The notes below the pieces were generated by a model. That model was not told the origin of the DNA and ran no database searches. It was given only the letters and a program-made list of their open reading frames with translations. Made by a program: the position numbers and the translations under genes. Shown here in pieces: positions 36,012 through 44,046 of a stretch of DNA of 53,609 nucleotides. Location: NCBI GenBank assembly GCA_029240815.1, contig JARDZO010000028.1:1-53609 (forward strand), given 5' to 3'. Every line of letters starts with the position of its first letter. Positions within the stretch are counted from its first letter, which is position 1. The stretch is from Brevibacillus sp. (lineage in GTDB: Bacteria > Bacillota > Bacilli > Brevibacillales > Brevibacillaceae).

Positions 36012-36335
36012 AAAAAAGCCCCCCGTCCTTGACATGTAGTCTAAACCACATGTCAGGGACGAGAGACTGGTTTTAACTCCCGTGGTGCCACCCTGATTGA
36101 GCGACCATCGATACCGAATAGTCACTCCTCTTCATAAGCCGTTAACGTCGGCGAACGCCTGCCAGTTACTGAGGAAGCTAGTTTTTGCTTCTACCGTTCA
36201 CTGCGGTCTTCGGGGATGTCATTCTCCAAGTCGTCCTATGAAAGCACTCTCAGCCACGGCGCTTTCTCTCTGGATATCCGTTTCTTGGATACTTGTTCCC
36301 GTCATCAGATCAATTATCATGTTTCAAAAGCTTAA
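36012..36335 (-). promoter_or_regulatory. T-box riboswitch of hisS-aspS, with an apparent aspartate (GAC) specifier
   Basis: The minus-strand leader has the T-box core GGGTGGCACCACGGG just before a long terminator (36012-36062). That terminator pairs GTCC with GGAC, has an extra TGACATGT/ACATGTCA arm and ends in six T residues. In Stem I the segment GAAtGACA (GAC at 36218-36220) sits exactly as GAAgGCTA does in the alaS leader, which makes the specifier GAC. The operon would then respond to uncharged tRNA(Asp), although hisS is the first gene. Confidence 0.9.
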
Positions 36336-36340
36336 TGTGA

Positions 36341-36370
36341 ATCATAGCAAACCTGCTAGCCTTGCGTCAA
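36341..36370 (-). promoter_or_regulatory. SigA-type promoter of the hisS-aspS operon
   Basis: TTGACG, an 18-base spacer and TATGAT on the minus strand are each one mismatch from consensus. Transcription begins at about 36335, at the start of the T-box leader. Confidence 0.8.
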
Positions 36371-36404
36371 CAGGCGCTGTCATAAAACTTTTTTTGCAAA
36401 CCAA

Positions 36405-37919
36405 TTACCGTGTCGCAGACGTTGCTTTGTCAAAGTAAATATCGTCCAGATCACGCAATTTGTTTTCCACAAGTACGCGGTACGTATCGTTGTAGGTCTT
36501 GGGGTCCTTCGGGTTGGGCCAGCGCGTCAGCTTACCACTGCCTGGGGCCATCAGCTTGGAGACTGCACCACAACCAAGGCCGAGAATCGTTTGGACTTCT
36601 TCCATGATCATGATGTTGTATATGCTCTCCTGACCTGGCTTGGAGTAGCCTACATTCTCCAGATTCCCCAAAATGTTTTTCTGGCGATACAAGTAGTATG
36701 GGTCGTAGCCGTTCGCCCCAGTCCACTCGGAGGCCATTTCCATCATTTTACCGATTTCATCCCGGCTCGCCACTTTATAGCGTTCTTTGTTTTGAGTCAT
36801 TTCCGATGCGCGCTTAAACGATAGCGTGTGTACGGTAAGCGAAGCAGGCATCAGCTTTTCGACCTCATGCAGGCTGTGTGCGAGTTCTGCCACACCTTCG
36901 TTTGGCAAGCCGATAATCAAGTCCATATTGATGTTCGTCAAGCCCATCTCCATAGCGAGGTGATACTTTTCGATTGTCTCTTCGACGGTGTGGTGCCTGC
37001 CGATTGCATTTAGCGTTTCCTGCGTAAACGACTGCGGATTGATGCTGATCCGGTCTACTTCCCACTTCTTCATCACATCCAGCTTCTCGCGAGTAATCGT
37101 GTCCGGTCTACCCGCCTCAACCGTCAGCTCACGGACATCCTCCATGTGCGGGAACGAGCGGTACATCGTCTGGAACAGCTGATCCATATCATCTGCCGTG
37201 ATACTGGTAGGCGTACCGCCGCCAAAGTAGATCGAGGTGATCCGTTGGTCATTTTCTGAAAGCCACTTGCCGAGTTGCTCCATTTCGTAGTGAAGCCCTT
37301 CGAGAAAAGGATTGACAGAAGCAGTATGACTGCGGATTGCATAGGCAGGAAACGTACAGTACGCGCATTTCGTCGGGCAGAAAGGAATCCCGATGTACAC
37401 AGACAGCTCCTGATCAATTCGGTAGAGGTCAGGTACGACCTTCAATTGCCGATCCACGATATTCTGGAGAAGATGCAGTTTGTACGGACGCAAGATTACA
37501 TCCTCCTGCAGACGCTGATGCGCTTCCTCTTTCCCGACACCCGCTACATTCATCTGATGCAAAAGCTTGGTCGGACGGATGCCCGTCAGAATGCCCCAGC
37601 CTTGCTCCATTCCGGTATATTCCTCCAGCATCAAAAGCAATGCGTAGCAAAGCGCCTGCTTCGCTGTTTTGCGCATCGCTTTTTCTTCGTGGGACACATA
37701 GTTCCGATTCACTTGATGTTCGATACGGCGAACACCATCGAATAACTCTCCCGACGCCAGCACACCGTCTTCTCGTACCGTCAGACCAAGTCTGAGCTTT
37801 AAGCCAGGCTCGTCCGTCCATTGATTGACGAACGACAGCTGTGGATCTTCGTAAAACAAAGCGAGGATCAGCGAGAGCTCCCGCTCAAACGCGTGTCCCA
37901 CGCACGTAATCTGAATCAT
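36405..37919 (-). CDS. hemZ: radical SAM coproporphyrinogen dehydrogenase-like protein HemZ
   Basis: The 504-residue protein starts at an ATG behind AGGTGAAC. It is a radical SAM enzyme: the cluster motif is IPFCPTKCAYC (CxxxCxxC, about 177-184), followed by IYFGGGTPTSI and ITREKLDVMKKW typical of the HemN/HemZ group. A long N-terminal extension (about 1-165) distinguishes HemZ from HemN. The family is annotated as oxygen-independent coproporphyrinogen oxidation, but in Gram-positive bacteria using the coproporphyrin-dependent route the true role is uncertain. It ends about 35 bases before the hisS promoter. Confidence 0.88.
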   Translation of the reverse strand: MIQITCVGHAFERELSLILALFYEDPQLSFVNQWTDEPGLKLRLGLTVREDGVLASGELFDGVRRIEHQVNRNYVSHEEKAMRKTAKQALCYALLLMLEEYTGMEQGWGILTGIRPTKLLHQMNVAGVGKEEAHQRLQEDVILRPYKLHLLQNIVDRQLKVVPDLYRIDQELSVYIGIPFCPTKCAYCTFPAYAIRSHTASVNPFLEGLHYEMEQLGKWLSENDQRITSIYFGGGTPTSITADDMDQLFQTMYRSFPHMEDVRELTVEAGRPDTITREKLDVMKKWEVDRISINPQSFTQETLNAIGRHHTVEETIEKYHLAMEMGLTNINMDLIIGLPNEGVAELAHSLHEVEKLMPASLTVHTLSFKRASEMTQNKERYKVASRDEIGKMMEMASEWTGANGYDPYYLYRQKNILGNLENVGYSKPGQESIYNIMIMEEVQTILGLGCGAVSKLMAPGSGKLTRWPNPKDPKTYNDTYRVLVENKLRDLDDIYFDKATSATR

Positions 37920-38018
37920 AGGTTCACCTGCTTTTCAGTATGCCACTCTACATGTTAGCTGACCGAAAGGACGCTGGTCAACCATCCAAGCGGCAACACC
38001 TACAAGCAATCCGGTCCA

Positions 38019-38189
38019 TTATTTCCGTTTTCTGCGCAAATGCTGGACATCCCTCACACTGATGTTAAACTCTCTCGACATTTCCACATCGTTTAACGTC
38101 GACTCTTTTTCCAAAAAATCGTGAAAATCGACGGAAAACAACTTTCGATTCAAATCCTGGGCAAAAGTCTCCTTTTCTGACTGTCTCAC
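38019..38189 (-). CDS. small helix-turn-helix protein (YrzK-like position)
   Basis: The start is the GTG at 38189, seven bases after AGGAGG, giving 56 residues. The C-terminal half (LNDVEMSREFNISVRDVQHL) has the pattern of a helix-turn-helix, followed by RRKRK. The N-terminal half is charged and helical. Small genes of this kind lie between the amidase yrvJ and hisS in Bacilli. DNA binding is likely from the fold; the target is unknown. Confidence 0.65.
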   Translation of the reverse strand: MRQSEKETFAQDLNRKLFSVDFHDFLEKESTLNDVEMSREFNISVRDVQHLRRKRK

Positions 38190-38386
38190 GCCGTATTCCT
38201 CCTGGATGCAATGTTCTTCCCCTAGTATTGCCTCGCCAGAGAAAAAACAACCCATGAAAAACGTGAGGAAGTTTGTCGGAAGATGCAGGAAAAAGCAGGA
38301 TATAAGGAGAAAGAAATACATTTACCAAAAAGATGCAAGAAAAATTGGATGGACAATAACCAATCAGCTGGAAAGGATGTCAAATT

Positions 38387-40261
38387 GTGTTTCGTCAAAA
38401 GTTCCTGAGGTCTCTCCTGACTATTCTCTGCGCCGTTTCCCTCCCCGTCACAACAGCTTGGGCCGCCGGTTCTGTTCAGGTCTCTGTGGACAAGCTCAAC
38501 GTCCGTTCAGGTCCAAGTCTTCAGGACACCGTCATCACTACTCTACCAATGAAAACGGTACTGCCGGTCATCACTACCAAAAACGACTGGATACAAGTGA
38601 AACTACCTAATGGACAAAGTGGTTGGGTCGCCAACTGGCTCGTCACTGCTCAGCAAACTACAGCTCCCGTCTCACAGATCGAGAGCACAACTGACAATCT
38701 CAACGTCCGCTCAGGTCCCGGTCAGACGTATGCTGTCGTCCAGACCATCAATCCGGGAAAACGCTACAACATCGTACAAAAGAATGGTGACTGGATTCAG
38801 ATTCAGCTGTCCGGTCAAACCAAAGGGTGGGTCGCTTCTTGGCTCGTCAAGGAAAGCACGAGTGCCAATCAATCCGGCACGACGCCTTCTTCGGGTAACA
38901 CTACGGCACCCAGCACCAATACGCCTGCCCCTCCCACAGCAATTACAGGCGGGACTCCTTCAAAGCCCGGAGCTGTGCAGGGAGCAAGCCTCACGCTGGA
39001 ATTCGCTCCTTACGTTTATGCGACTCCCGATGCCAGTACTCCGGCGATTGGTCAGCTGCACGCGGGTGAAAACGTCACTGTCATCAACCAGCAAAACGGC
39101 TGGATTCAATTTCCCTACGATGGAGTGAACGCCTGGTTTTCTACAGATGAAGGAGCAATCCCCTCCCTGCCAGCTACTGGCACAGGAACCAGCACAGGCT
39201 CTACGGGATCGCCAGAACAGCCACCTGTTGTCCAGACACCACCTGTAGGAAAACCTTCTACTCCTGGCAAACAGACAGCCAAAGTAAATACGGATGGTCT
39301 CAATTTGCGCAGTGAAGCGAATACGACGAGCGCTATTCTCGGGACGCTTGCTCTGGGAAGCACATTGACCATTTCGGAAAAGCAAGGGGAATGGTACCGA
39401 GTACAGGCTCCAGACGGCAAAACCGGATGGGTCGCCGGATGGCTGATCACCGTGTCCCAACCGGCAGTTCCTACACCAAGCGGCCCGTACGTCACCATTA
39501 TCAATCCAGATACGAATGTCCGCTCCGGCCCTGGCACCGAGCACGAGGTCGTCACGCTCGCACAGACCGGCGAAAAATATGCCATCGTAAACAAAGCAGG
39601 CGATTGGTTCCAAGTGACCTTGAGCAATGGCTCAACTGGTTACATCGCGGGTTGGCTCGTATCTGCCAGCGGTGTTCCTGCAGTCGTCAAGTCCAATGAG
39701 CTAGTCGGAAAAGTCATCGTCGTCGACGCGGGACACGGCGGCAACGACAATGGTGCCACAGGTTCGAGTTTTTCTACCTTGGAAAAGACGGTGAACCTGC
39801 AGGTGGCTCTCCTGCTGCGCAACAAGCTCGAATCCGCTGGTGCCAAAGTCATCATGACACGGCCTGACGATCGTAAGCTGACCTTGCAGCAACGGGTGGA
39901 TGTCGCCATCGGGAACAAGGCGGATATTTTCGTAAGCGTCCACCACAACACGCATCCAAACACAGCTACCAACGGTTCCATCGTCTTCTTCTACAACCAA
40001 GGCAACTCCAGCAAGCTGGCTTCCCTGGTTCAAAACGAGCTCGTCAAAGCGACCAGCTATAAAGACTTGCAATCCCGTTTTGGCGATTACTTCGTGTTGC
40101 GTGAAAATCCGGTTCCTTCTATCCTGACGGAAATTGGTTTTCTCTCCAACTATAACGATGAGATTCGTGTACGCTCCGAGAAGCAGCAGGATCTGGCTGC
40201 TGAGGGCTTATACAAGGGGATTATCCAATACTTTTCCTCGCAAAATACACAAGGCAGCTAA
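38387..40261 (+). CDS. N-acetylmuramoyl-L-alanine amidase with five SH3b domains (YrvJ type)
   Basis: The start is a GTG nine bases after AAAGGA, giving 624 residues. A signal peptide (cleavage near AWA) leads to five bacterial SH3 domains at about 28-85, 98-160, 200-260, 305-365 and 370-430, four of them with the NVRSGP or NLRSEA motif and a terminal GWxAxWL; the third is diverged. Pro/Thr/Ser linkers separate them. The C-terminal amidase_3 domain (about 450-620) has VVDAGHGGNDNGATG, the SVHHNTHPN zinc site and the catalytic ILTEIGFLSN. It cleaves the stem peptide from muramic acid outside the cell. In this window it reads on the strand opposite to hisS and dtd. Confidence 0.93.
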   Translation: MFRQKFLRSLLTILCAVSLPVTTAWAAGSVQVSVDKLNVRSGPSLQDTVITTLPMKTVLPVITTKNDWIQVKLPNGQSGWVANWLVTAQQTTAPVSQIESTTDNLNVRSGPGQTYAVVQTINPGKRYNIVQKNGDWIQIQLSGQTKGWVASWLVKESTSANQSGTTPSSGNTTAPSTNTPAPPTAITGGTPSKPGAVQGASLTLEFAPYVYATPDASTPAIGQLHAGENVTVINQQNGWIQFPYDGVNAWFSTDEGAIPSLPATGTGTSTGSTGSPEQPPVVQTPPVGKPSTPGKQTAKVNTDGLNLRSEANTTSAILGTLALGSTLTISEKQGEWYRVQAPDGKTGWVAGWLITVSQPAVPTPSGPYVTIINPDTNVRSGPGTEHEVVTLAQTGEKYAIVNKAGDWFQVTLSNGSTGYIAGWLVSASGVPAVVKSNELVGKVIVVDAGHGGNDNGATGSSFSTLEKTVNLQVALLLRNKLESAGAKVIMTRPDDRKLTLQQRVDVAIGNKADIFVSVHHNTHPNTATNGSIVFFYNQGNSSKLASLVQNELVKATSYKDLQSRFGDYFVLRENPVPSILTEIGFLSNYNDEIRVRSEKQQDLAAEGLYKGIIQYFSSQNTQGS

Positions 40262-40280
40262 CTCAATGCGCAATCAAACA

Positions 40281-40320
40281 AAAAGAACGCTGGAATCTAC
40301 TCCAGCGTTCTTTTACTTTT
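40281..40320. terminator. bidirectional terminator between the amidase and dtd
   Basis: AAAAGAACGCTGGA pairs perfectly over 14 bp with TCCAGCGTTCTTTT around six bases. T-tracts on both strands allow it to end the amidase and the convergent relA-dtd transcripts. Confidence 0.9.
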
Positions 40321-40412
40321 ACACCTATGCACTTTCCTATCAGTAACCAGGGCATGCCGCTTCCACCTACTACTAAAGCTTCTTGTCCCACACCCACACA
40401 CCACTGTCTGAT

Positions 40413-40850
40413 TTACGATTCGACAATCAGTGTAACAGGACCGTCATTGAGCAGGCGAACATCCATCATCGCTCCAAAGCGTCCGGTCTCTACTTGCAGT
40501 CCTTTTTCTCGCAGCCTTTTGTTTAAAAGCTCGTACAAAGGTTCTGCGTGCTCAGGTCTTGCCGCCGCCATGAAATTGGGGCGTCTTCCTTTGCGACAGT
40601 CACCGTACAGCGTAAATTGCGACACGGATAAGATCTGTCCGCCCGTCTCCAAAACGGAATGATTCATCTTGCCTTCCTCGTCTTCAAAAATGCGCAAGTT
40701 GGCTATTTTATCCGCGACGAATTCCACTTCTTTTTCGCCGTCCTCATGGGTAATTCCTACGAGCAGCATCAAGCCGTGCTCGATCTGTCCCACCACTTCC
40801 CCAGCTACTGTTACACTCGCTTCACGAGTGCGTTGAACGACTACTCTCAT
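40413..40850 (-). CDS. dtd: D-aminoacyl-tRNA deacylase
   Basis: The start is the ATG at 40850 behind AAGGAATGG, beginning [15 protein letters not shown], giving 145 residues. DTD hydrolyses D-amino acids and glycine mischarged onto tRNA. Both active-site signatures are present: [11 protein letters not shown] (SQxxL) and [11 protein letters not shown] (the Gly-cisPro motif). It lies 70 bases after relA, the same pairing as in B. subtilis (yrvI). Confidence 0.95.
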   Translation of the reverse strand: MRVVVQRTREASVTVAGEVVGQIEHGLMLLVGITHEDGEKEVEFVADKIANLRIFEDEEGKMNHSVLETGGQILSVSQFTLYGDCRKGRRPNFMAAARPEHAEPLYELLNKRLREKGLQVETGRFGAMMDVRLLNDGPVTLIVES

Positions 40851-40920
40851 CGTTTGTCCATTCCTTTCTCTCTCACTACTGAAACTCATAGGTAAACAAG
40901 AACACCCAATCCACGAGGGA

Positions 40921-43092
40921 TCAGGTGCTCAGAATCCGGCGAACCGAATAAATATCCTTGATACGCTTGATGCGCTCCACAACCTTTTGCAAATGATCCA
41001 CATTGCTGATGGAAATAGTCATGTGAATAGTCGCTACACGGTTTTTGTCCGCTTTGCCACTCACGGCGGCGATGTTCGTCTTGGTCTCTGCTACGACTTG
41101 AAGGACATCGTTGAGCAAGCCACTCCGATCATTGCCTGTGATTTCAATTTCCACGTTAAAGTTGTGCTTGAAGTCCGTGTCCCATTCGACGTCGATCAAT
41201 CGTTCCGAGCATTCATCAGCCAGCACGTTCGGGCAGTCGAGCCTGTGCACGGACACACCGCGGCCTCTCGTGATGAACCCGATGATCTGGTCACCTGGGA
41301 CTGGCGTACAGCAACGAGATATACGCACCAACAGGTTGTCTACGCCGCGTACTTTGACCCCAGACTCGCTCTTTCCTGCATGCTGGGCAGGATTTGGCTT
41401 GTATTCGGGGATGACCGGATTTTGCTCTTCCCGTTCACGACGCAGCTTGTCGACCAGACGCGTCACAATTTGCGAAGCAGTAATCCCACCGTAGCCTACA
41501 GCTGCAAACATATCTTCGGCACCCTGGAAGTTAAACCGTGCTGCCGCTTCCTTCAGGTTGGTCTCCGTCATCGCATCCTTGATATCAAAGCTACGGGCTT
41601 TCACCTCTGCCTCAACCATCTGTTGACCTTTAGCGACGTTTTCTTCCCGCTTCTCTTTCTTGAACCATTGCTTGATTTTATTACGGGCATGCGCCGACTT
41701 CGCCATTTTCAACCAGTCCTGGCTAGGTCCGTACGAATGCTTAGAGGTCAAAATTTCAATAATATCGCCCGTTTTCATCGCATAGTCGAGCGGCACGATC
41801 TTTCCGTTCACTTTCGCTCCGATCGTACGATTACCGACAGCCGAGTGAATGCGGTAAGAAAAGTCCAGCGGTACAGAGCCCTTCGGAAGCTCCACCACGT
41901 CTCCTTTTGGTGTAAAGACGAACACCGTATCCGAGAACAGATCCTGTTTGAGACTTTCCATGAACTCTTGCGCATTGGGCGCTTCTTCAGAGCCACCTTC
42001 GATCATCTCACGCAGATTGCCCAGCTTTTCAGCGAACGATCCCTGAACCACACTCTTGCCTTCCTTGTAAGCCCAGTGAGCCGCGATCCCGATCTCTGCT
42101 GTCTGATGCATATCCCATGTGCGGATTTGCACTTCCAGCGGCTCGCCTTTCGGACCAATGACTGTCGTATGCAAAGACTGATACATGTTCGTCTTCGGCA
42201 TCGCGATATAGTCCTTGAAGCGGCCTGGCATCGGTTTCCACAAGGTGTGAACGATCCCGAGTACCGCATAACAGTCTCGGATGTCATTGACGATGATACG
42301 CAGCGCGAGCAGGTCATAGATCTCGTTGAATTGCTTGTTCTGCTTCGTCATTTTTTTATAGATGCTGAAGATATGCTTCGGCCTGCCGGAAATCTCAGCC
42401 TCGATATTCAGCTCGCCCAATTTCTCGCGGATGGTATCAGAGGCTTCGTTCAGATAGGCTTCCCGCTCTACCCGTTTCTTTTGCATCAGGTTGACGATCC
42501 GGTAATACTGCTGGGGATTCAGATAGCGAAGTGATGTATCCTCCAGCTCCCATTTGACAGAGGCAATCCCGAGACGATGTGCAAGCGGTGCGAAAATCTC
42601 CAGTGTCTCATCGGAAATTTCCCGTTGCTTCTCCTCGGACATGTGCCGCAGTGTCCGCATGTTGTGCAGACGGTCTGCCAGCTTGATCATGATGACCCGG
42701 ATGTCTTGAGCCATAGCAATCAGCATCTTGCGGTGGTTCTCCGCGAGCTGCTCTTCTTTGGATTTGTATTTAATTTTTTCCAGCTTCGTTACGCCGTCTA
42801 CCAGAAGGGCTACATCCGTTCCAAACTGCTCCCGGAGGTAATCAAGAGTAATCTCCGTGTCTTCCACTACGTCATGCAAAAAGCCCGCTGCGATAGTCAC
42901 TGCATCCATGTGCAGATTAGCGAGAATGCCCGCTACGGCGATCGGGTGCATGATGTAAGGAACACCGGATTTTCTCACCTGGCCTTCATGAGCTTTTTCA
43001 GCCAGCTGATACGCTCGTGTAATTAGATCCAAATCCGCTTGGGATAAATACGTGCTTGCTTTTTTTACTACCTCATCAATGCCGGTAATCAT
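40921..43092 (-). CDS. relA: bifunctional (p)ppGpp synthetase/hydrolase, RelA/SpoT homologue
   Basis: The 723-residue protein has the full Rel architecture: HD hydrolase (about 30-150; [10 protein letters not shown]), synthetase (about 210-350; [13 protein letters not shown] and [20 protein letters not shown]), TGS (about 390-450), a zinc-finger/helical region with CCTPVPGD and a C-terminal ACT domain (about 650-720). The synthetase RFKD (RxKD) motif marks the bifunctional class. The start is an ATG behind AAGGGA. It makes and degrades the stringent-response alarmone, is followed by dtd and preceded by a leader of about 310 bases. Confidence 0.97.
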   Translation of the reverse strand: MITGIDEVVKKASTYLSQADLDLITRAYQLAEKAHEGQVRKSGVPYIMHPIAVAGILANLHMDAVTIAAGFLHDVVEDTEITLDYLREQFGTDVALLVDGVTKLEKIKYKSKEEQLAENHRKMLIAMAQDIRVIMIKLADRLHNMRTLRHMSEEKQREISDETLEIFAPLAHRLGIASVKWELEDTSLRYLNPQQYYRIVNLMQKKRVEREAYLNEASDTIREKLGELNIEAEISGRPKHIFSIYKKMTKQNKQFNEIYDLLALRIIVNDIRDCYAVLGIVHTLWKPMPGRFKDYIAMPKTNMYQSLHTTVIGPKGEPLEVQIRTWDMHQTAEIGIAAHWAYKEGKSVVQGSFAEKLGNLREMIEGGSEEAPNAQEFMESLKQDLFSDTVFVFTPKGDVVELPKGSVPLDFSYRIHSAVGNRTIGAKVNGKIVPLDYAMKTGDIIEILTSKHSYGPSQDWLKMAKSAHARNKIKQWFKKEKREENVAKGQQMVEAEVKARSFDIKDAMTETNLKEAAARFNFQGAEDMFAAVGYGGITASQIVTRLVDKLRREREEQNPVIPEYKPNPAQHAGKSESGVKVRGVDNLLVRISRCCTPVPGDQIIGFITRGRGVSVHRLDCPNVLADECSERLIDVEWDTDFKHNFNVEIEITGNDRSGLLNDVLQVVAETKTNIAAVSGKADKNRVATIHMTISISNVDHLQKVVERIKRIKDIYSVRRILST

Positions 43093-43403
43093 AGTTCCCT
43101 TCCCTTATCCTCTCATAAGAAAACCTCTATCGAGGCATGCTCAAAGTTGGCCGACCGCGCTTAAGCGGAAAGTATTCATGCGCTACAGAATTGAGTAAGG
43201 TTCGCGCTTATCAATTCCTCTACGTTTAAAAAGCTTTTGATTGAAGTTCTTTCGAAGGAGCCGGTCGATTCCTTGTACGGACTCTACTATCAGGCTGCCT
43301 GAGAAAGTTCGACAGGAAATGATAGTATAAAAAAAAAGTCCTGCGAAGCCGGTTCACAAAATCGGTCATGCGTTAGGATGGAAAACGATAATCATGTCTA
43401 TTT
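43093..43403 (-). promoter_or_regulatory. long 5' leader of relA with internal hairpins
   Basis: Between the promoter and relA lies about 310 bases of untranslated sequence. Near its 5' end a bulged hairpin (CCT/AGG, GC/GC, CCG/CGG; 43338-43376) runs into nine T residues (43329-43337) and looks like an intrinsic terminator. A second hairpin follows, with an 8-bp perfect stem 43285-43292/43320-43327 and an inner CCTG/CAGG. No known riboswitch class was recognised. Attenuation of relA is a possibility, not shown. Confidence 0.5.
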
Positions 43404-43409
43404 CATACT

Positions 43410-43438
43410 ATTATCTTGTAAGTCGTACGTATTGTAAA
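43410..43438 (-). promoter_or_regulatory. SigA-type promoter of relA
   Basis: TTTACA, a 17-base spacer and GATAAT on the minus strand are each one mismatch from consensus. It lies downstream of the apt terminator, so relA has its own start. Confidence 0.65.
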
Positions 43439-43480
43439 GCTGATTTCCCCTGTAAAGTATGAACAGTCTCGGAAATAAGC

Positions 43481-43507
43481 AAAAAACGGGCATTTAGCCC
43501 GTTTTTT
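43481..43507. terminator. terminator of recJ-apt
   Basis: AAAAAACGGGC and GCCCGTTTTTT form an 11-bp stem around ATTTA, 15 bases past the apt stop. It is symmetrical but only the minus-strand direction is needed. Confidence 0.9.
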
Positions 43508-43521
43508 AAACGCTTTCTGTA

Positions 43522-44034
43522 TTAATATTGCACCAAGGATTTCACTGGAATATCTCCAATTTTTTGGCGTCCATCCAGGTAAGACAGCTCGATAAAGAAT
43601 GCTGCGCCTACGACTTTGCCTCCCAGTTGTTCAATCAGGTTTATCGTTGTTTCGATTGTTCCCCCAGTTGCCAGCAAGTCGTCAGCAATCAGCACGCGTT
43701 GACCAGGTTGGATCGCATCGACGTGAACGGCTAGTGCATCCTTCCCGTATTCGAGGTCGTAGTCAGCTTTGATCGTCTCGTATGGCAGCTTGCCAGACTT
43801 GCGGATCGGAACAAATCCGATGCTCATTTCGTAGGACAGAGGCGCACCTACGACAAAACCCCGTGCTTCTGGCCCCGCGATGACATCAGCCTGAACTTCA
43901 CGAGCAAATACAGCCAGCTCCTCGATTGCAGCGCGGTAAGCTGGACCGTCTTTCAACAGGGTAGTGATGTCTTTGAAACGAATTCCAGGTTGTGGGAAAT
44001 CGGGAATAACGCGAATGTATTGTTTGAAATCCAT
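43522..44034 (-). CDS. apt: adenine phosphoribosyltransferase
   Basis: The 170-residue enzyme converts adenine and PRPP to AMP. The PRPP-binding motif [14 protein letters not shown] (about 119-132) and the N-terminal [16 protein letters not shown] are typical. Its start is an ATG behind AGGAGG. It lies 12 bases after recJ and before relA, the conserved recJ-apt-relA order; both apt and the stringent response act on purine pools. Confidence 0.97.
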   Translation of the reverse strand: MDFKQYIRVIPDFPQPGIRFKDITTLLKDGPAYRAAIEELAVFAREVQADVIAGPEARGFVVGAPLSYEMSIGFVPIRKSGKLPYETIKADYDLEYGKDALAVHVDAIQPGQRVLIADDLLATGGTIETTINLIEQLGGKVVGAAFFIELSYLDGRQKIGDIPVKSLVQY

Positions 44035-44046
44035 AAATAATTCCTC

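Noticed and set aside
40987..42534. 515-codon plus-strand open frame opposite relA
   Set aside because: It is antisense to relA, with atypical composition and no start signal.
43093..43403. A T-box in the relA leader
   Set aside because: No GGGTGG-type T-box core or specifier loop is present.
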